A stretch of DNA of 64,000 nt from Zygnema cylindricum (GCA_037447655.1 JBBHKE010003205.1:1-64000), one strand, 5' to 3'; counted from the stretch's first letter, positions 1 to 12,342 are shown. Notes: generated by a model from the letters alone, not told the origin. A program made the numbers and translations.

Positions 1-1834
1 ACTATTGAAAACGGGTATAAGACATTTTGGCATAGCACGTTCTCACATTCTCCGCTACCATTTGACGAAAGAATTCAGATACACACATAGAGTGTGATAC
101 GTAATTAAATAATTATAATTGTTAAGCGTTCATTTAACGAGAAACTTACAAACTGCGATATATGTAAAAAAAATATATATATATATGTACGGAAGTGTAC
201 GGATGAAAATTCATTAACATTTTTTTACAATTTGTTCAAAACATTCAAAGCGTTCGTTACGTATAATTCGTCGCGATCGAATCTTTCGCGCTAAACGCCA
301 TTAACAACTATGATATAAAGAGTAAGTCCTAAAGCACGGGACATTGTGTGAGAAGGTAATTCGGTTTGTGCAAAATTACAAATGGTTGGGGAAACGAGGA
401 CTGTCAGTGTGAATTGCCATCGGATGGCCCAATCAGGTGAAATTTGAAAAAGTCCTTCGAGGGGTGTTTTGGACGAAGCACCTTCGCGGGGTGTTTTAAT
501 GTGTTCATGAAATTGCCATTTTTTTGTCATTAACAAAAAAAGGTAAAAAATTACACCGCTAATTGTTATAAGTGTTAAAGTTTTTATCGCCATTGAAAAA
601 AAAAATCTTTGTGCACACTTGTTGGATTGTAATCAGAGAGCGCCAATAGGAAGGTATGAATCTTACCTTCCAATGGAAGCTATCGGATCGAAAATCCGAC
701 AAGTGTGAGAAAAGAAGTTATGTTTTAAGTGGCAAAATTATAACTTTAACACTCCTAACAATTATCATTGTAATGGCTTTTCGACTTTATTTGCATAATT
801 TATCGGATTAGCGAGTAAGGCAAGACCACCACAAGACAACCATATTTGAGTAACTTCGCCACTCATGTATGAGTGATTAAAAAAATAAAAAAATTGTAGT
901 TTAGTTTCTTCTTTTGCAACCTTTTGGTCACCCGTGGTCCCTTAAAAGCGTGGGCGTCATAATCCCTTCTCCATCCTCTCCAACGCGCTTGCGATTACAA
1001 CATACTCACATGAACATCCCACTCTACGAGTCATCTCTTTAACCAATCGACACCTAGACCCAAACCTTTCACGAATACGCTTCAGTTGTGATCACACCCT
1101 TTCCACATATTTGGGAAAACCATCCCCTACCTACCTCTATACAATGTAAAGCGTAACCCCTCTTTTGTCCGTCACCGGTACCTTAAACTCTCGCATTTAC
1201 CATCCACCATTGGTCATCCATCCACCCTTCTCGAGCCTACCACATGTGGTTCCCACCACCTATACTAACTCTTTCCCTGGAAAGTATTGGCGCCCCCCCA
1301 AACACAACACCTCCCTCTCAAGTCCTTGCTTATATCCCTCGAAATTCTCTTGACCTCTTGACCCTTCTCTTTATTCTCATCCAGTTGTAACGAGTCATCT
1401 AACGTACCTCCATCTAGAGGTTATACTTCAGGTTGTGTTAAACCTTATGTTGTTGGTGTCGGTTTGGGGAGACATATCAAAGCGTCTTGAGATAATTTTG
1501 GCTCTTTCTAATCCTTCATACAAGTGTCCTACACCTAGTCTCCCCTATTTAGCGACGTCTCTCTCTTATCACAAGTAGGTGCTTCATTAGCTATAAGGTT
1601 GGATCTTTTGCCAAAAAGGAAAAGCGAGTAAACAAGAGTATTTTTTATACTGTTGTATATTTGCGGGCTTTTGGCGATAATCGATATGTACCTTTTTCTG
1701 GCATGTCGATAATCGATATTGGCACGATATATTGGAACTGGTGTTAGCGGCGATAAAAGACCGATAATATATGTTTTTTTGCGCGATAACACCTGTACCG
1801 ATAACTATTGGCGATAATTGTACGGTTCGTACAG
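1..1834. other. AT-rich intergenic DNA, no gene seen
   Basis: No coding region with recognisable domains was found on either strand. The stretch is AT-rich. Around 1,660-1,815 it carries degenerate GATATCG/CGATAAT words like those inside the hAT-like elements at 4,819-5,772 and 53,879-54,704, so it is probably decayed element DNA. The short open frames here have no family signature. Confidence 0.5.
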
Positions 1835-1836
1835 TA

Positions 1837-2453
1837 CACCGCGAATCGTAATTAGAGTAAATTACTCTAATTCGGTCGCTCGAAATTTCGACAATATCAC
1901 ATCAAATAGAGTAATCGATTATAATTTTTTCATTATTCTAATTTAGGTGAGGTTTTTTTAGCGTAAAAAATTATAATATAGGTTATTTTTAAAAAGTGTG
2001 GAGTACGGACGACATCTGACCGTGCAAAATTGTACTTTTATAAGTAGAAAGGTACAAATAATGATATAATAAAATCGGGCTCGCACGTGAAATCGCACTA
2101 AACAAAAAAATCAATCACATCTAAAAAAGCCGTTCGCATAACTCTCGTCCGGTGACAGCATCGTCGTCAGTGTGAACATTAACTGACATTTAATGCGACA
2201 AATATTATTAGCGTCATAATGATGTCAGTACTACACCGGACTGACACATTTTGTACATCTACGTAATTTAGTGTTCATAATTATCGCGCACATAACTATC
2301 GCCGACATAACCCAATATAGAATAACTAAATAAATTAGAGTAAACTTCATAGTTAGAAAAGCTCTATCACATAAATTAGCGTCAATTACTCTAATTGTTT
2401 TTTTTGTTTTTTTTACTCTAATTTTTTCATTACTCTAATTACGATTCGCGGTG
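1837..2453. mobile_element. MITE, TA-flanked, CACCGCGAATCG terminal inverted repeats
   Basis: This 617-bp non-coding element begins CACCGCGAATCGTAATTAGA and ends with the inverse (TCTAATTACGATTCGCGGTG). It is flanked on both sides by TA. Near each end are ACTCTAATT/AATTAGAGT words typical of this family. Its interior (about 1,995-2,060) resembles the interior of the copy at 20,772-22,298 and, inverted, the copy at 31,402-31,921. There is no transposase, so it would be non-autonomous. A TA duplication is known from Tc1/mariner-type elements; assignment to that superfamily is inference. Confidence 0.85.
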
Positions 2454-2846
2454 TACGTGTGTAAGGTTTGTGACGTCGTACTGAACGGCCATTATTCCGT
2501 TACACATATTACAGCAGTTTGTTACACATGACATGCCATGCTGTAAACAATACAAAATATAATACAATATTAATATAAAGTAGTTTTATATGGCGTACTA
2601 TATATTTTCCATTTATCGACGATAAATAATTTGTTGGTCTCGGAGCGATATATCGGAACCCTTGACCGTTCGATAACGTATAACTATCGGTATTGGTGTT
2701 ATCGCGATGAATTTCTTGCCGATACACAAGACTATTTTTTTCATATTTTTGTTCCTTCTGTGTTAATTTTTCTTTTAGTTTGTACTAGCTACGTGGCGAT
2801 TTTTAAATGGCCAAGAGTTATGATACGGTTTCCATTTGAACCACTA

Positions 2847-3388
2847 CACCGCCAATCGCTATTAGCGTAGAAGTTTCTTTAGCGTATACGAAGACGCAAT
2901 AAGAATTTGAATTAAAAAAAAAAAAACATACATTTTTAATTGTTTAATAATTATAATTTGGGTCTTTGAAAAAAGTAAATGTCGGTCGCAAACATGCTTA
3001 CACTAATATAGGTATTTGTACAAAATCTAACAAATCGTACACAAATCGTACGTTCACACAGTCGAAACGTGGTTGTTGGACGAATACACGCGAACGTGAT
3101 ATTTAACAACCCGATATGATCCCCTTTTCAGACCGCACATTCTCATGCGTCCGCGGCTACGAAACAAAATGAATTGTACTCTTTCACTTAAAAGGTACAT
3201 TTTGTACGGTTTGACTCTGACCGTACACCACACTATTTAAAAGATGACATACTTCCGTTTTGTACGGTACTAGAAAATTAACCCTAAATAGAGTAAAGAA
3301 AAAAATAGAATAAGCTACGCTATTTGAGAATAAAAAAAAAATAGCGGGACGGAATTAGCGTACACTACGCTAATAGCGATTGGCGGTG
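2847..3388. mobile_element. MITE, TA-flanked, CACCGCCAATCGCTATTAGC ends
   Basis: This 542-bp element has near-perfect terminal inverted repeats of at least 22 bp (CACCGCCAATCGCTATTAGC and its inverse) and a TA on each side. It belongs to the same family as the copies at 1,837, 20,772, 31,402 and 60,872, but carries the GCCAATCGCTATTAGCG variant end. It has no coding capacity. Confidence 0.85.
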
Positions 3389-4308
3389 TACCTTTTCATT
3401 TTTTAAAATAGCGAAAAATGAGACCCAAATCGTCCCATCGGAACTCAACCCTTAGAGTAATCAATTTAGAAGACGATGCTAGGATTTTTTTTAAGCTATG
3501 ACTGAAAGTTTTTGAAAAGTTTTGAGTCCATGACGAGAAATCACCATTGTTTTTTAAGAAAGCATTGTTATTGCCGCGGTCCTTGATTCACCCCTATTAA
3601 TCCAGCTGGCTGAATCCAACAGTTGGCGGCTTTCTAACACATAAGATTACAGTCTTGTCGCTGCTGACAAAAGTGAAGCGATAAATGCATATCCTCATGA
3701 TCTTGTCGCTAGATTAGATCTGAGAATCTAGCGTACCTGAAAGATCGAATATCACAGTTCTAGAGCAGATTCTGCTGTGTCCTCCCACTAGTATCATTCC
3801 TACAAAGTTGAAGGTGACGTAGTTTCCGATTGATTTCCAATTGACGAATATTTCAATTTGACAGCGTTCGGATAACACATGACGCCGGCTGCAAGCAATT
3901 TCAGCGTGCTGGATTTGGACTACTGTAGATGTGACGTCATATTTGTCGCAGGTGCATAATCAGCTGAGCTTGAGAATAATGGTTGACAGCCTGGATCCAC
4001 GAGACAGTACTGAGGTTCTCTTTGGTTGAATACGGTTACCCACTTACTGCCGAAACTTCACGCAAAATAACTGGCACTTAGGGAGAAATCCAAATAACTT
4101 CGTTGACCGGAAAACGGTACAACGCAACCCCAAAAAGACCATCTGCGAACAGAGATACGATGGTGATGCTTGTACAGTAACAAAGATTGTACAACCGCCC
4201 ATCATTATTAGAGTTAATAACTCTAATTCCAAGGTGTTACGTAATCGAACAGGTCACGACAAACCCGTCCCTTGAACGATTTTTTAGCAAAAAAACTAAA
4301 AAGGATAA

Positions 4309-4534
4309 GGGTGCGTCTCCGTGTGCCAAAGTAAGGGTTTTTTTCTGTCGTTTTCTTGTAAAACTTAGAGCCGTACCGCGTAAGTTTCAACCGTACAAAA
4401 AAATAAAAAAGAAGGAAAAGTACATTTTATGTCATCGTCAAATTTAGGATGTACTACATGTTGTCGTCTTGAGTTATTCGACCCACGGCCACGCCAAAAA
4501 ACGTCATCTTCAAACTTTTAAATAAAAACCATAT
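4309..4534. mobile_element. Harbinger-like element, left-end fragment
   Basis: The fragment starts TAA|GGGTGCGTCTCC and continues with a TTTTTTCTGTCGTTTTCTTG segment shared with the copies at 30,453-31,207 and (inverted) 5,773-5,942. Its terminal motif is the inverse of the end at 13,952-13,963. The right half is missing: at about 4,535 the sequence changes to a different repeat family. Assignment rests on the TAA-flanked GGG end seen in complete copies elsewhere in the window. Confidence 0.6.
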
Positions 4535-4800
4535 GCGTTGTTCACACTTGAAAAAGGGGAAAACGGTATGGTATGAAAACGGTACTTTATTTTGTCCACC
4601 GTGAACTGGCACATGACGCTAGCCTACGTCAACTAGCGTGTCGTGATACGAGCCACTTGCCCTTACGAAAAAAGACGCTTTGCGGACATGATATGTACGA
4701 ATCTTTCCAAATCAGAATGTACTGCCACGCAAGCGTTTGTACAGACCGAAAATAACCGCGAAGGAACTTTGGACATGCCCTTCATTTTTTTTTTCCATCG
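4535..4800. repeat. Interspersed repeat, inverted relative of 29,800-30,074
   Basis: The segment from GCGTTGTTCACACTTGAA to about 4,800 matches 29,800-30,074 in inverse orientation, including the CCGTGAACTGGCAC, ACGCTAGCCTACGTCAACTA and GGACATG blocks. Both copies end beside a T-run. The TTCACACTTG end is also found on the otherwise different repeat at 12,344-12,685 / 23,262-23,630. The class is unknown, no protein is encoded and no clear TIR was found. Confidence 0.6.
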
Positions 4801-4818
4801 GTTTTTTTTTCTTTTTTG

Positions 4819-5772
4819 TAGTGTTGTGTATCGGTAAAAAATTTATCGCGATAACACCGATACCGATAGTTATCGGTCCGATACCGATAGTTATCGGTTA
4901 TCGAACGGTCAGAGGTCCCGATATATCGGTCTGAGACCAACAAATTCCATATCGGCGATAACTTAAAAAATTATAGTATGCATACAATAGTACTTTATAA
5001 CATACTGTATTATATTATTTACTTTATATAGCGTGGCATGCCACGTATAAGAATCTGTTCCGTCTCTGTTTAACTGCGATTTATCACGGACAGCGCAGCA
5101 CATAAACGTTGGCCGGTTAACTGAACAAGAATTTTACGGAAACTTACGGAATTGTATCGACAAACTGGTGAACATGGAACGGCAAAAGTACAACGGACGC
5201 AAAATAACATTTTGCGCGCCGCCGAAATCGAACGGACAACTTGGAATGAGAAAATACGAGCGGACGGCCAACGTGAGCGCCGACATCCCGGAATGGCTCT
5301 TTTGGCAGCTTATGCCAAAATGCCAACAGATTGACACGTGGCAGGTCCCAAGTGGATACCAAGGAAGAAAGGGACAAAGCCATGGCGTCGGATGTGAATG
5401 GTACATCGTTTTTACTGGATCCGTACCAAAACCGTACAGATTTCATGGCGGCCTCTGTACTTTTTGTGTAATTTTTGTGCGATCTGATTGGTACACCTCA
5501 GTAGATAGGGGTTGTTAGAAGGGCGCGTCCGGGGGAATAAAACGTACAGTTGAGTGTACTAGCCGTACATTTATCTGTACGGCCGGTACAATTATCACCG
5601 ATAGTTATCGATATCGGTGTTATCGCCGATAAAACCGATAAATATCGGGTATATCGGGTTTTTATCGGCGATAATACTGATAGCGATATATTGTACCAAT
5701 ATATCGATTATCGGGTACCCGAAAAAAGGTCCATATCGGTTATCGGCAAATCCTTACCGATACACAACACTA
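4819..5772. mobile_element. hAT-like non-autonomous element with 19-bp perfect TIR
   Basis: This 954-bp element has perfect 19-bp terminal inverted repeats, TAGTGTTGTGTATCGGTAA. The TAGTG start is typical of hAT-superfamily ends. Both subterminal regions are packed with GATATCG/CGATAAC words in both orientations. The centre (5,134-5,520) has open frames of up to 116 codons on both strands, with no recognised domain. No 8-bp target duplication is visible: the left flank is cttttttg and the right flank gaaaaaac. The right flank is the interior of a Harbinger-like fragment while the left is a different repeat, so the locus may be rearranged. Confidence 0.65.
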
Positions 5773-5942
5773 GAAAAAACCCAAGACAACAAAAATTAGT
5801 ACATTGTAAGTTCGAGAATGACGCAAATTGTACTCTACAAATCTGCTATTTTTTCGTACGGTTTTAACTTAGGCAGTACGGCGCTATGTTTGAATGGAAA
5901 ACAACAGAAAAAAACCGAACTTAGCCACATGGGGCCGTACCC
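5773..5942. mobile_element. Harbinger-like element, end fragment
   Basis: The fragment ends CATGGGGCCGTACCC|TAA, the inverse of the GTGTATGGCCCC start at 30,453. The whole stretch back to 5,773 aligns inversely to 30,453-30,600 (shared blocks: CTAAGTTCGAGAATGACGCA, GGCAGTACGGCGCTA). The rest of the element is missing to the left, where the hAT-like element begins. Confidence 0.6.
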
Positions 5943-7286
5943 TAACTGATCCTACCGTACTGGAGCGAATGGTAGGCTTCGAATTATTAGTTGTTGCATA
6001 TCGGCAGAGACCAATAGCCGATATTATCGGCACCCAGTGTGAGGTAAAATTAGTAATCCCGAGAAAGTAAAAATAAAAACCGACACCTGTGGAGCCTTAT
6101 AGTACGGCAATTTCTCACATGACAATGCGGGCCGAAAGATGCGAGCAAGAAATTCAAAAAGAGAAAAAAAAAGTGTACGGCATTGTACAGCTCGACGTAC
6201 TGTAAGACAAATTCGATAGGCTCGAGATGCCGACAATAGCGCCTGATGACGTGTCGCGCCACGCATCACTACACGATGTACTGCAGTTTAATATTTCCGT
6301 ATATTTTTAAGCGTGTAGAGTGTACCTTAAAGTACGAGAATACATGTACTGTTAGAGTACATAAATCTTTACGTGCAAAGTTTTTATATGTACAAATGTA
6401 CGGATTACTTATCCGTATTATACCACTCCCCTCACCCTCGCATGAAACATGAAGTTTATGTAAAGAAAAAAAACTATTTTTTTGTGCTAGGAACATCAAT
6501 ATTAATTATATAAAAATAAAACAGAATATCTATAATGTAATTTTTGAAGGGCCGTTATAAAACCAAATAGAGTAATAGGTGACAAAGCGTAAATCTACAC
6601 TTTGAGCATTATTTTTTTTTATAATTCTGGCTCAATTTTGGAAAATGAAAAATATTAACAGTAAAACAAACATTTAAAAAGAAACAGACTTCCCAATTTC
6701 TCAGGTATACATAAGTACCTATTCCTAAAACTTAAACAGAGAAAAAACCGAATTTAACCTTGTCAAAAGGTTTAAGCAAGGGAGTTAAAACGTTTAGACT
6801 GACATTGTAACGTTTTTTTCTTTTTTCTAGGCTATCTATTGAAACACAGCACTGATTACTGCACTCACATTCGACAAAAAAACGTTTTAATCTCTGACTT
6901 TCCCCAGCCAAACCTGCCGTACACTCTCACCTTACTCTCACCTTATCCCCGAATCGCGCCAATAGGTAATTCGTGCCGTACAGGAGCCATTCCTTGGTGT
7001 ATAACCGTTTAGTGCGAAACAAAAATGTACTAAAAGTGTGGAACAGACAAATGATGTACGAACAGCCTACAAGTCAAAGTACGGAATAAAATTGCCGGCC
7101 GCCTTCTCAATCATTTTGAAACTTTCAGACAGACCACTCGAAACAGTTATGTAGAGTTTTGCAATCCGTACCGTACCGTACTAACCGTTAGCCGCTCAAA
7201 TTAAGCTGATGGATACCGATTGCTTCGTTTTAAATTAGTGACATATTGTCACAGAAAATATCAATTTTTAACAATGAGCCCCACTA
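5943..7286. other. Intergenic DNA, no gene seen
   Basis: The stretch is AT-rich with many GTAC and CGTAC words. No open frame carries a recognisable domain, and no repeat family could be delimited with confidence. Confidence 0.4.
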
Positions 7287-7425
7287 CACCGTGAATCGCT
7301 TTTAGCGTAATAAAAAATATAGCGTAATGAAACAATTAGCGTACTTTACGGTAAATTGTGTTTTTTCGGGTACACCATGATACTAATTTATCATGTACTC
7401 TAATTTGTAAACTGCTTTGTAAAAA
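7287..7425. mobile_element. Truncated MITE left end
   Basis: The sequence TA|CACCGTGAATCGCTTTTAGC followed by AGCGTAATG and TTAGCGTAC words matches the left end of the TA-flanked MITE family. No matching right end occurs before the copia element at about 7,440, so the copy is truncated or was cut by the retrotransposon. Confidence 0.55.
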
Positions 7426-7461
7426 TTTACTTTTCAATACTCCCCTTAAGCTTTAGAAGAC

Positions 7462-8367
7462 TTACTCACTTAGACCACATGCTTTTTTGCAATACTCTAA
7501 TTTAGGAGCGGGAAGGGCTTTTGTCAACATATCCGCAACCATTTTCTCATCAGGCAAATAACAAATTTTTACCACTTTTGCAAATACTTTCTCACGTACC
7601 AAATGTAGCCTAATGTCCATATGCTTACTCTTAAAATGGTGACTTGGGTTTGTAGCCACATAAATGGCTGCCTGATTGTCGCACCACATTACTTGTGTTC
7701 CGTGTTGTGTAAACCCCAATTCTTGAAGAAATGCCTTAATCCAAAGCAATTCCTTTAAGGTTGCGCTTGCATCCATGTATTCTGCTTCCATAGTCGATTG
7801 TGCCGTGACTTTTTGAAGTTTACTACTCCAACTACAAGTTCCACTTCCAATCTGAATGACATACCCAGTTGTAGACTTCCTACTAGGCACATCACCATAG
7901 CTAGCATCACTCCAAGTATTAATACTAACCTTGTCCCCTCCCAAAGTAAGCCAAAGATTCCTAGTCCCAACAAGATATCTTAAGACCCTTTTTGCTGCCT
8001 CCCAATCTCTCTTTTGTGGATTTTGTAGACTTCTACTCAACACACCAACAGCTGCAGCTATATCGGGCCTAGTGCAATTCATGAAGTAAATTAAACTTCC
8101 TACTACTTGCCTGTAGGGTACTTGGGACATAAATTTTTGCTCTTCTGCACTGAGTTCCTCATCTATTATGACTCGAAACTCATGCTCCATTCCTTCAAGT
8201 TTTTGCTTATACTCCATAGGAGTTGCACAACCTTTGGCATCAGCCAAGCCAAATTTTTCCAACATGTTTCCTATTGCTTCTTTTTGAGTTAGCCTAATGA
8301 TTTTCTTTTCTCTATCTCTTTCAACTTGTATTCCAAGAATGTATTTAGCCTCACCCAAATCCTTCAT
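7462..8367 (-). pseudogene. copia reverse transcriptase C-part and RNase H
   Basis: The segment starts at MKDLGEAKYILGIQVERD, the usual copia sequence just after the catalytic YVDD. It continues through YRQVVGSLIYFMNCTRPDIA to the RNase H part, with SDASYGD, TMEAEYM and WCDNQAAIYVATNP, and ends with a tail typical of the copia polyprotein C-terminus (DMLTKALPAPK). The stop at 7,462 lies about 15 bp from the putative polypurine tract. The 13-bp gap and frame change to the previous segment show that it is a decayed copy. Confidence 0.85.
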
Positions 8368-8380
8368 TTCAAATTTTGAA

Positions 8381-9307
8381 TTAAGAGACTCTAGCTATTC
8401 CTTCTTTGTTCCTACTAATTAGCAGCAAATCATCAACATACACAGCAATGAATATCACCTCATCAAGATTATCACCACACATCACATATACTGAATGATC
8501 TGAGCTAATTCTAGTAAACCCTAATCCTGTCAAGAACTCATCTAACTTTCGGTTCCACTGCCTAGGGGCCTGTTTTAGGCCATACAATGATTTTAATAGT
8601 CTGCACACAAGATTTTCTTTTCCTACTTCCTCATAACCCTCAGGCTGCTTCATATAAATGACCTCATCTAAATCACCATGCAAAAATGCAGTTTTGACAT
8701 TCATTTGGTGGATGTCAAAATCCTCTATAGCAGCTAACGTAAGTAAGATGTGGACGGATGGAAACCTTACAACCGGTGAAAATGTTTCTTCATAATCTAT
8801 CCCCTCTTTTTGATTATATCCCTTAGCAACCAAGCGAGCCTTATACCTGTCTATGGTATTATCTGGGTTCAATTTTAACTTAAACACCCATTTACTTCCA
8901 ATAGCCTTTCTTCCTGGAGGAAGTTCCACCAGATCCCAAGTTTGAGCCTCCATGATGGACTTCATTTCCTCATTGACGGCTTCCACCCAATGTTCCCTTT
9001 CATTACTCAAAAAAGCTTCTTTCAATGTTAAAGGCTCTTCTATGTGTGTAGAATGAGCAAAGGCTGCATTTTCTCCCCTGAGTCGTGCACTTCGCCTCAC
9101 TCCACCTGGAAATTCAGTCGCTGGTATAGATGGTTGGGTCCTCCTCCTTGATACATGTGATTCTTCTTGTGATTCAGTTTCAGCTTGAGGTAGAGGAGAT
9201 TCTACAACTCTTTCGGGCATAACACTTCCTGTTTCTGGTGGAGAAGATGATTCCAAGTCATTTTGACTTAAACTAGCTGCATTTTCTACATTTTTCTTGA
9301 AAAACAT
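8381..9307 (-). pseudogene. copia reverse transcriptase region
   Basis: The 308-codon segment starts in a low-complexity linker (about residues 1-100) and then enters the RVT_2 family reverse transcriptase: WDLVELPPGRK, IGSKWVFKLK, RLVAKGYNQKEGIDYEETF, the NVKTAFLHGDL region and the catalytic YVDDLLLI. The frame breaks at about 8,380; the thumb and RNase H parts follow in another frame at 8,367. It therefore cannot make the whole enzyme. Confidence 0.85.
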
Positions 9308-9391
9308 ATGATTTTCCTCTAAAAAGATATAATCAACACTTCTATCTTTCTTTTCATCGCTACATTGACTAAATACATCTACTCCTCTTCC

Positions 9392-11035
9392 CTAATCTTT
9401 CACTATGATGTTTTTGGCTACCACAACTCTATTTCTCTTAATGTCATATACTTTATAACCCTTGGTATGATCATCATACCCTAAAAATATACCTGGTATG
9501 CCTTTTGGCTCTAATTTCCATTTTTGTGGATCATTATTTAGCAAGAATACCTTACTTCCAAACACTTTGACGTGACTTACATCTGGTTTGTGTCCTATCC
9601 ACATTTCATAAGGAGTTTTATCTTTTATTGCCATTGTTTCTAGCCTATTTCTCACATAAGCTGCACAATGCATAGCCTCTGCCCAAAATTTGTAATCTAT
9701 GTCCATATCAGACATCATTGTCCTAGCACACTCTGATATGGCCCTATTCATCCTTTCCGAAACACCGTTTTGTTCCGGAGAATAAGGAACGGTTAGTTGA
9801 CGTGAGATTCCATGCAATTTTAGGAATTCTACAAACTCATTAGAAATGTACTCCCCTCCATTATCAGATCTGAATCCCGCTATCTTTCTCTCATGTAGAT
9901 TCTCAACCCAAGCCTTATACTTTTTAAATTTTGAAAAAACTTCATCCTTACTTCTCAAAAAATAAACTGTAGTAAATCTACTATAGTCATCAGTAAAGGT
10001 AAGCATAAACTTAGCACCTCCCACAGATGGATACCTTGATGCCCCCCATACATCTGAATAAATTAGTTCTAGCACCCTGCTACTTCTATGATCAGTTTGC
10101 GAAGGGAAAGGCAACTTATGAATTTTTCCCATTGCACAATCATCATATACATTTGATGCTGGTTTTTGACTAATTTTTACACCTTCCACCATTTTTTGAT
10201 TTACTATCTTTTCTAATCTATCATAATTCACATGTTCTAAACGTTTATGCCATAAATCACAATCACTGATTACACTTGAGTACATAACATCATTGTCATT
10301 ATCATTTGCAAGACTCAACCGATACAAATTGTTTACACCAGCAAATCCCTTTGCAGCTATTTTCCCATTTTTACTCACTGTTTTCTTTCCATTCTCAGAT
10401 ATAGTTTTAAAACCTTTCTTTTCTACCACTGACGTAGAGAAAAATTTTCTTTTAAAAACTGGGACATGCAACACATCTTCTAAAACCCTTTTCACAGGTT
10501 TTCCCTCTACGTTCAACATAAGTGACACCCTCCCCTTTGCTTTTGACTCAACAAAGGTATCATCACTAAAATAAATTTTGATGGGTAAAATAGATTGAAT
10601 ACTCTCAAATAGATGGCGATTGCGACACATGTGGGCAGATGCGCCGGAGTCCATAATCAAATCGTCTTCCTCCACGCCTTCCGTTGCTTGTGCCATCGCA
10701 AAGTATTTCTTTTCACTGTTGTCGAGAAAGCTGCTTACATCCTCCTCCTTAAGTTCATTGAAAAGAGCACTTGGTCGACCACCTGATTGAGAAGGAACCC
10801 GGCTTTCATCCCAACCAGAGCGAAAATTTCCTGTGACTTTCGCTCTCTTGTAAGCATGACACATTCTGAACACATGCCTTTTTTCATCACAATAATAGCA
10901 GGTTAATGGTGACCTTCTAGGACCACTACCTCTACCACTGCCACTGCCAATCTTAGAATCCGAAAACTGGTTAGCTAGTGCCTGATGAGACTTATTACTA
11001 CCTCTTTGTGACATTTGGTTAGCTTCTTCACTCAA
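9392..11035 (-). pseudogene. copia gag zinc knuckle, protease and integrase region
   Basis: This 547-codon open segment holds, in order: a CCHC zinc knuckle (C-X2-C-X4-H-X4-C, about residues 46-59); the aspartic protease active site DSGA (about residues 129-132); a gag-pre-integrase HxxxH-type zinc region (HKRLEHVN); and an integrase core with SDVWG, TDDYSRF, SDNGGEY and the EQNGVSERMNR segment that carries the catalytic glutamate. These are the DD(35)E residues of retroviral-type integrases. The segment ends at a stop before the reverse transcriptase part, which lies about 85 bp further left. Confidence 0.85.
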
Positions 11036-11692
11036 AATAAGTTGAATTGCTAATGTTATGTTTCATTGACGCTGTGGAATAGCCCTAAGCCTATCCATGG
11101 CTCCCTTATATTCATCGGGCAAAGTTCTCATCAACAACATAGCCTGCTGAGGTGGTGAAAAGTCCCCGCCTGCACTAGTACTCTAAAGAAACAACCTTTT
11201 CATAGTATGACAATGATCTGACATACTACCTCCAGAATACTTAAATTCAAAAGTCTGAGTGGCTATGTTTGTCTAGACGGTAACATCTAGCTGAACATAC
11301 ATAGCACGTACACTAAACCAAACATCAGATGCTTTCTTCATCTCAAGATACGACATTACCAAATCTTTTGTCATACACTGCTTCAAGACGTTGAGGTAGT
11401 GGAGATTCTTCTTTCTCCAATCCGGAGCAATCACATCCGCTGTTCCTTCCACAATGGGTGACAAGTCCCTCTCTTCGAAATATGAGCTCAACATATCTTC
11501 CCAATATATGAAGTCAGTTCCGTCAAAAGTAGGCAATTTGGGCGGTGGGCCCATAACCTGTTGAAGGTCATAGGCATTAAAACTCGGCTGTGATCCATTC
11601 CCACTAGGAGTCACACTTGCACCAACAGGAGCAGGTGGAGCACTAGGGCTAATAGGAGCACTAGCAATAGGAGCTGAGCCATTATCAGACAT
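11036..11692 (-). pseudogene. copia gag (N-terminal part), broken
   Basis: From a start at 11,692 the minus strand encodes about 139 codons with an N-terminal Ser/Pro/Ala-rich segment and then a gag-like region (PKLPTFDGTDFIYWEDM, typical of the plant copia gag/UBN2 family). The frame ends at 11,273. The following ~240 bp still look gag-like but are interrupted by stops and frameshifts before the next open segment. The role would have been packaging of element RNA in virus-like particles. It is a pseudogene. Confidence 0.7.
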
Positions 11693-12262
11693 TTTAGCGG
11701 AAACAAACCCAAAGAGAAATGCCTAGAAGACTAGATCTATAGTGTAAGATATAAAACTCCAAACGAAAGAGGTATTTCAACCAAAAAAATCATGTACTAC
11801 AAGCAAATTAGAGACAATAGAGCACAAAACACCTTAAACTGCACTCAGTGCTCTCATTTCCTTAATTCTTGTGTAGAATGTACATTCTGTGTTGAATTGA
11901 TCAATCCTAATTGAACTAAATACTCAAAAGATCTCGAAAACATCTAAAAGATCTAAAAAACATCTAAAAGATCTAGAAAACATCAAAAACATATGTACAT
12001 GGTTCACTAGACACCCTACTGACAAAAATCTAAGTTTTTGGACCAGAATTGTCCACTAACAATATCTATACCCTAAAAATCCGGATGATTCTTATCACGT
12101 CTACATTCATTGGCGGCCCTACACACTAATTAACTTAAAGATATCAATTCGTGTAGATACTACAAAAAAATCTACACTAAATTTGGTCAATATTGAACAG
12201 TTGGTATTCTAAAAATATTCTAAGTCCTAGACTCAAATTTCTAAGACTTACCTAAAGCTTAC

Positions 12263-12342
12263 TTTTCAATATATATCGATTATCGGGTACCCGAAAAAGG
12301 GTCCATATCGGTTATCGGCAAATCCTTGCCGATACACAACAC
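12263..12342. mobile_element. hAT-like element, right-end fragment
   Basis: About 80 bp match 5,697-5,772 almost base for base and end CCGATACACAACACTA, the right terminus of the hAT-like family. The left part is replaced by the copia element, whose boundary falls at about 12,262. The retrotransposon therefore probably inserted into, or recombined with, this element. Confidence 0.65.

Larger units (their letters stand above)
7440..12262 (-). mobile_element. Ty1/copia LTR retrotransposon, decayed, minus strand
   Basis: Reading leftwards from about 11,700 the order is gag, zinc knuckle, protease, integrase, reverse transcriptase, RNase H, which is the copia order. The frame is broken at several points, so no full polyprotein is possible. 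A purine tract (AAGGGGAG on the minus strand, about 7,440-7,450) follows the last coding segment, as expected for a polypurine tract. The plus-strand word TTACTTTTCAATA occurs both at 7,427-7,439 and 12,250-12,262, but the sequences further out do not match, so a pair of LTRs cannot be shown. A possible LTR body lies at 11,743-12,061 (TGTAAG...CTAACA). Confidence 0.8.

Noticed and set aside
5168-5518. 116-codon frame inside the hAT-like element as a transposase
   Set aside because: Too short, with no hAT dimerisation motif or BED zinc finger; no evidence that it is coding.
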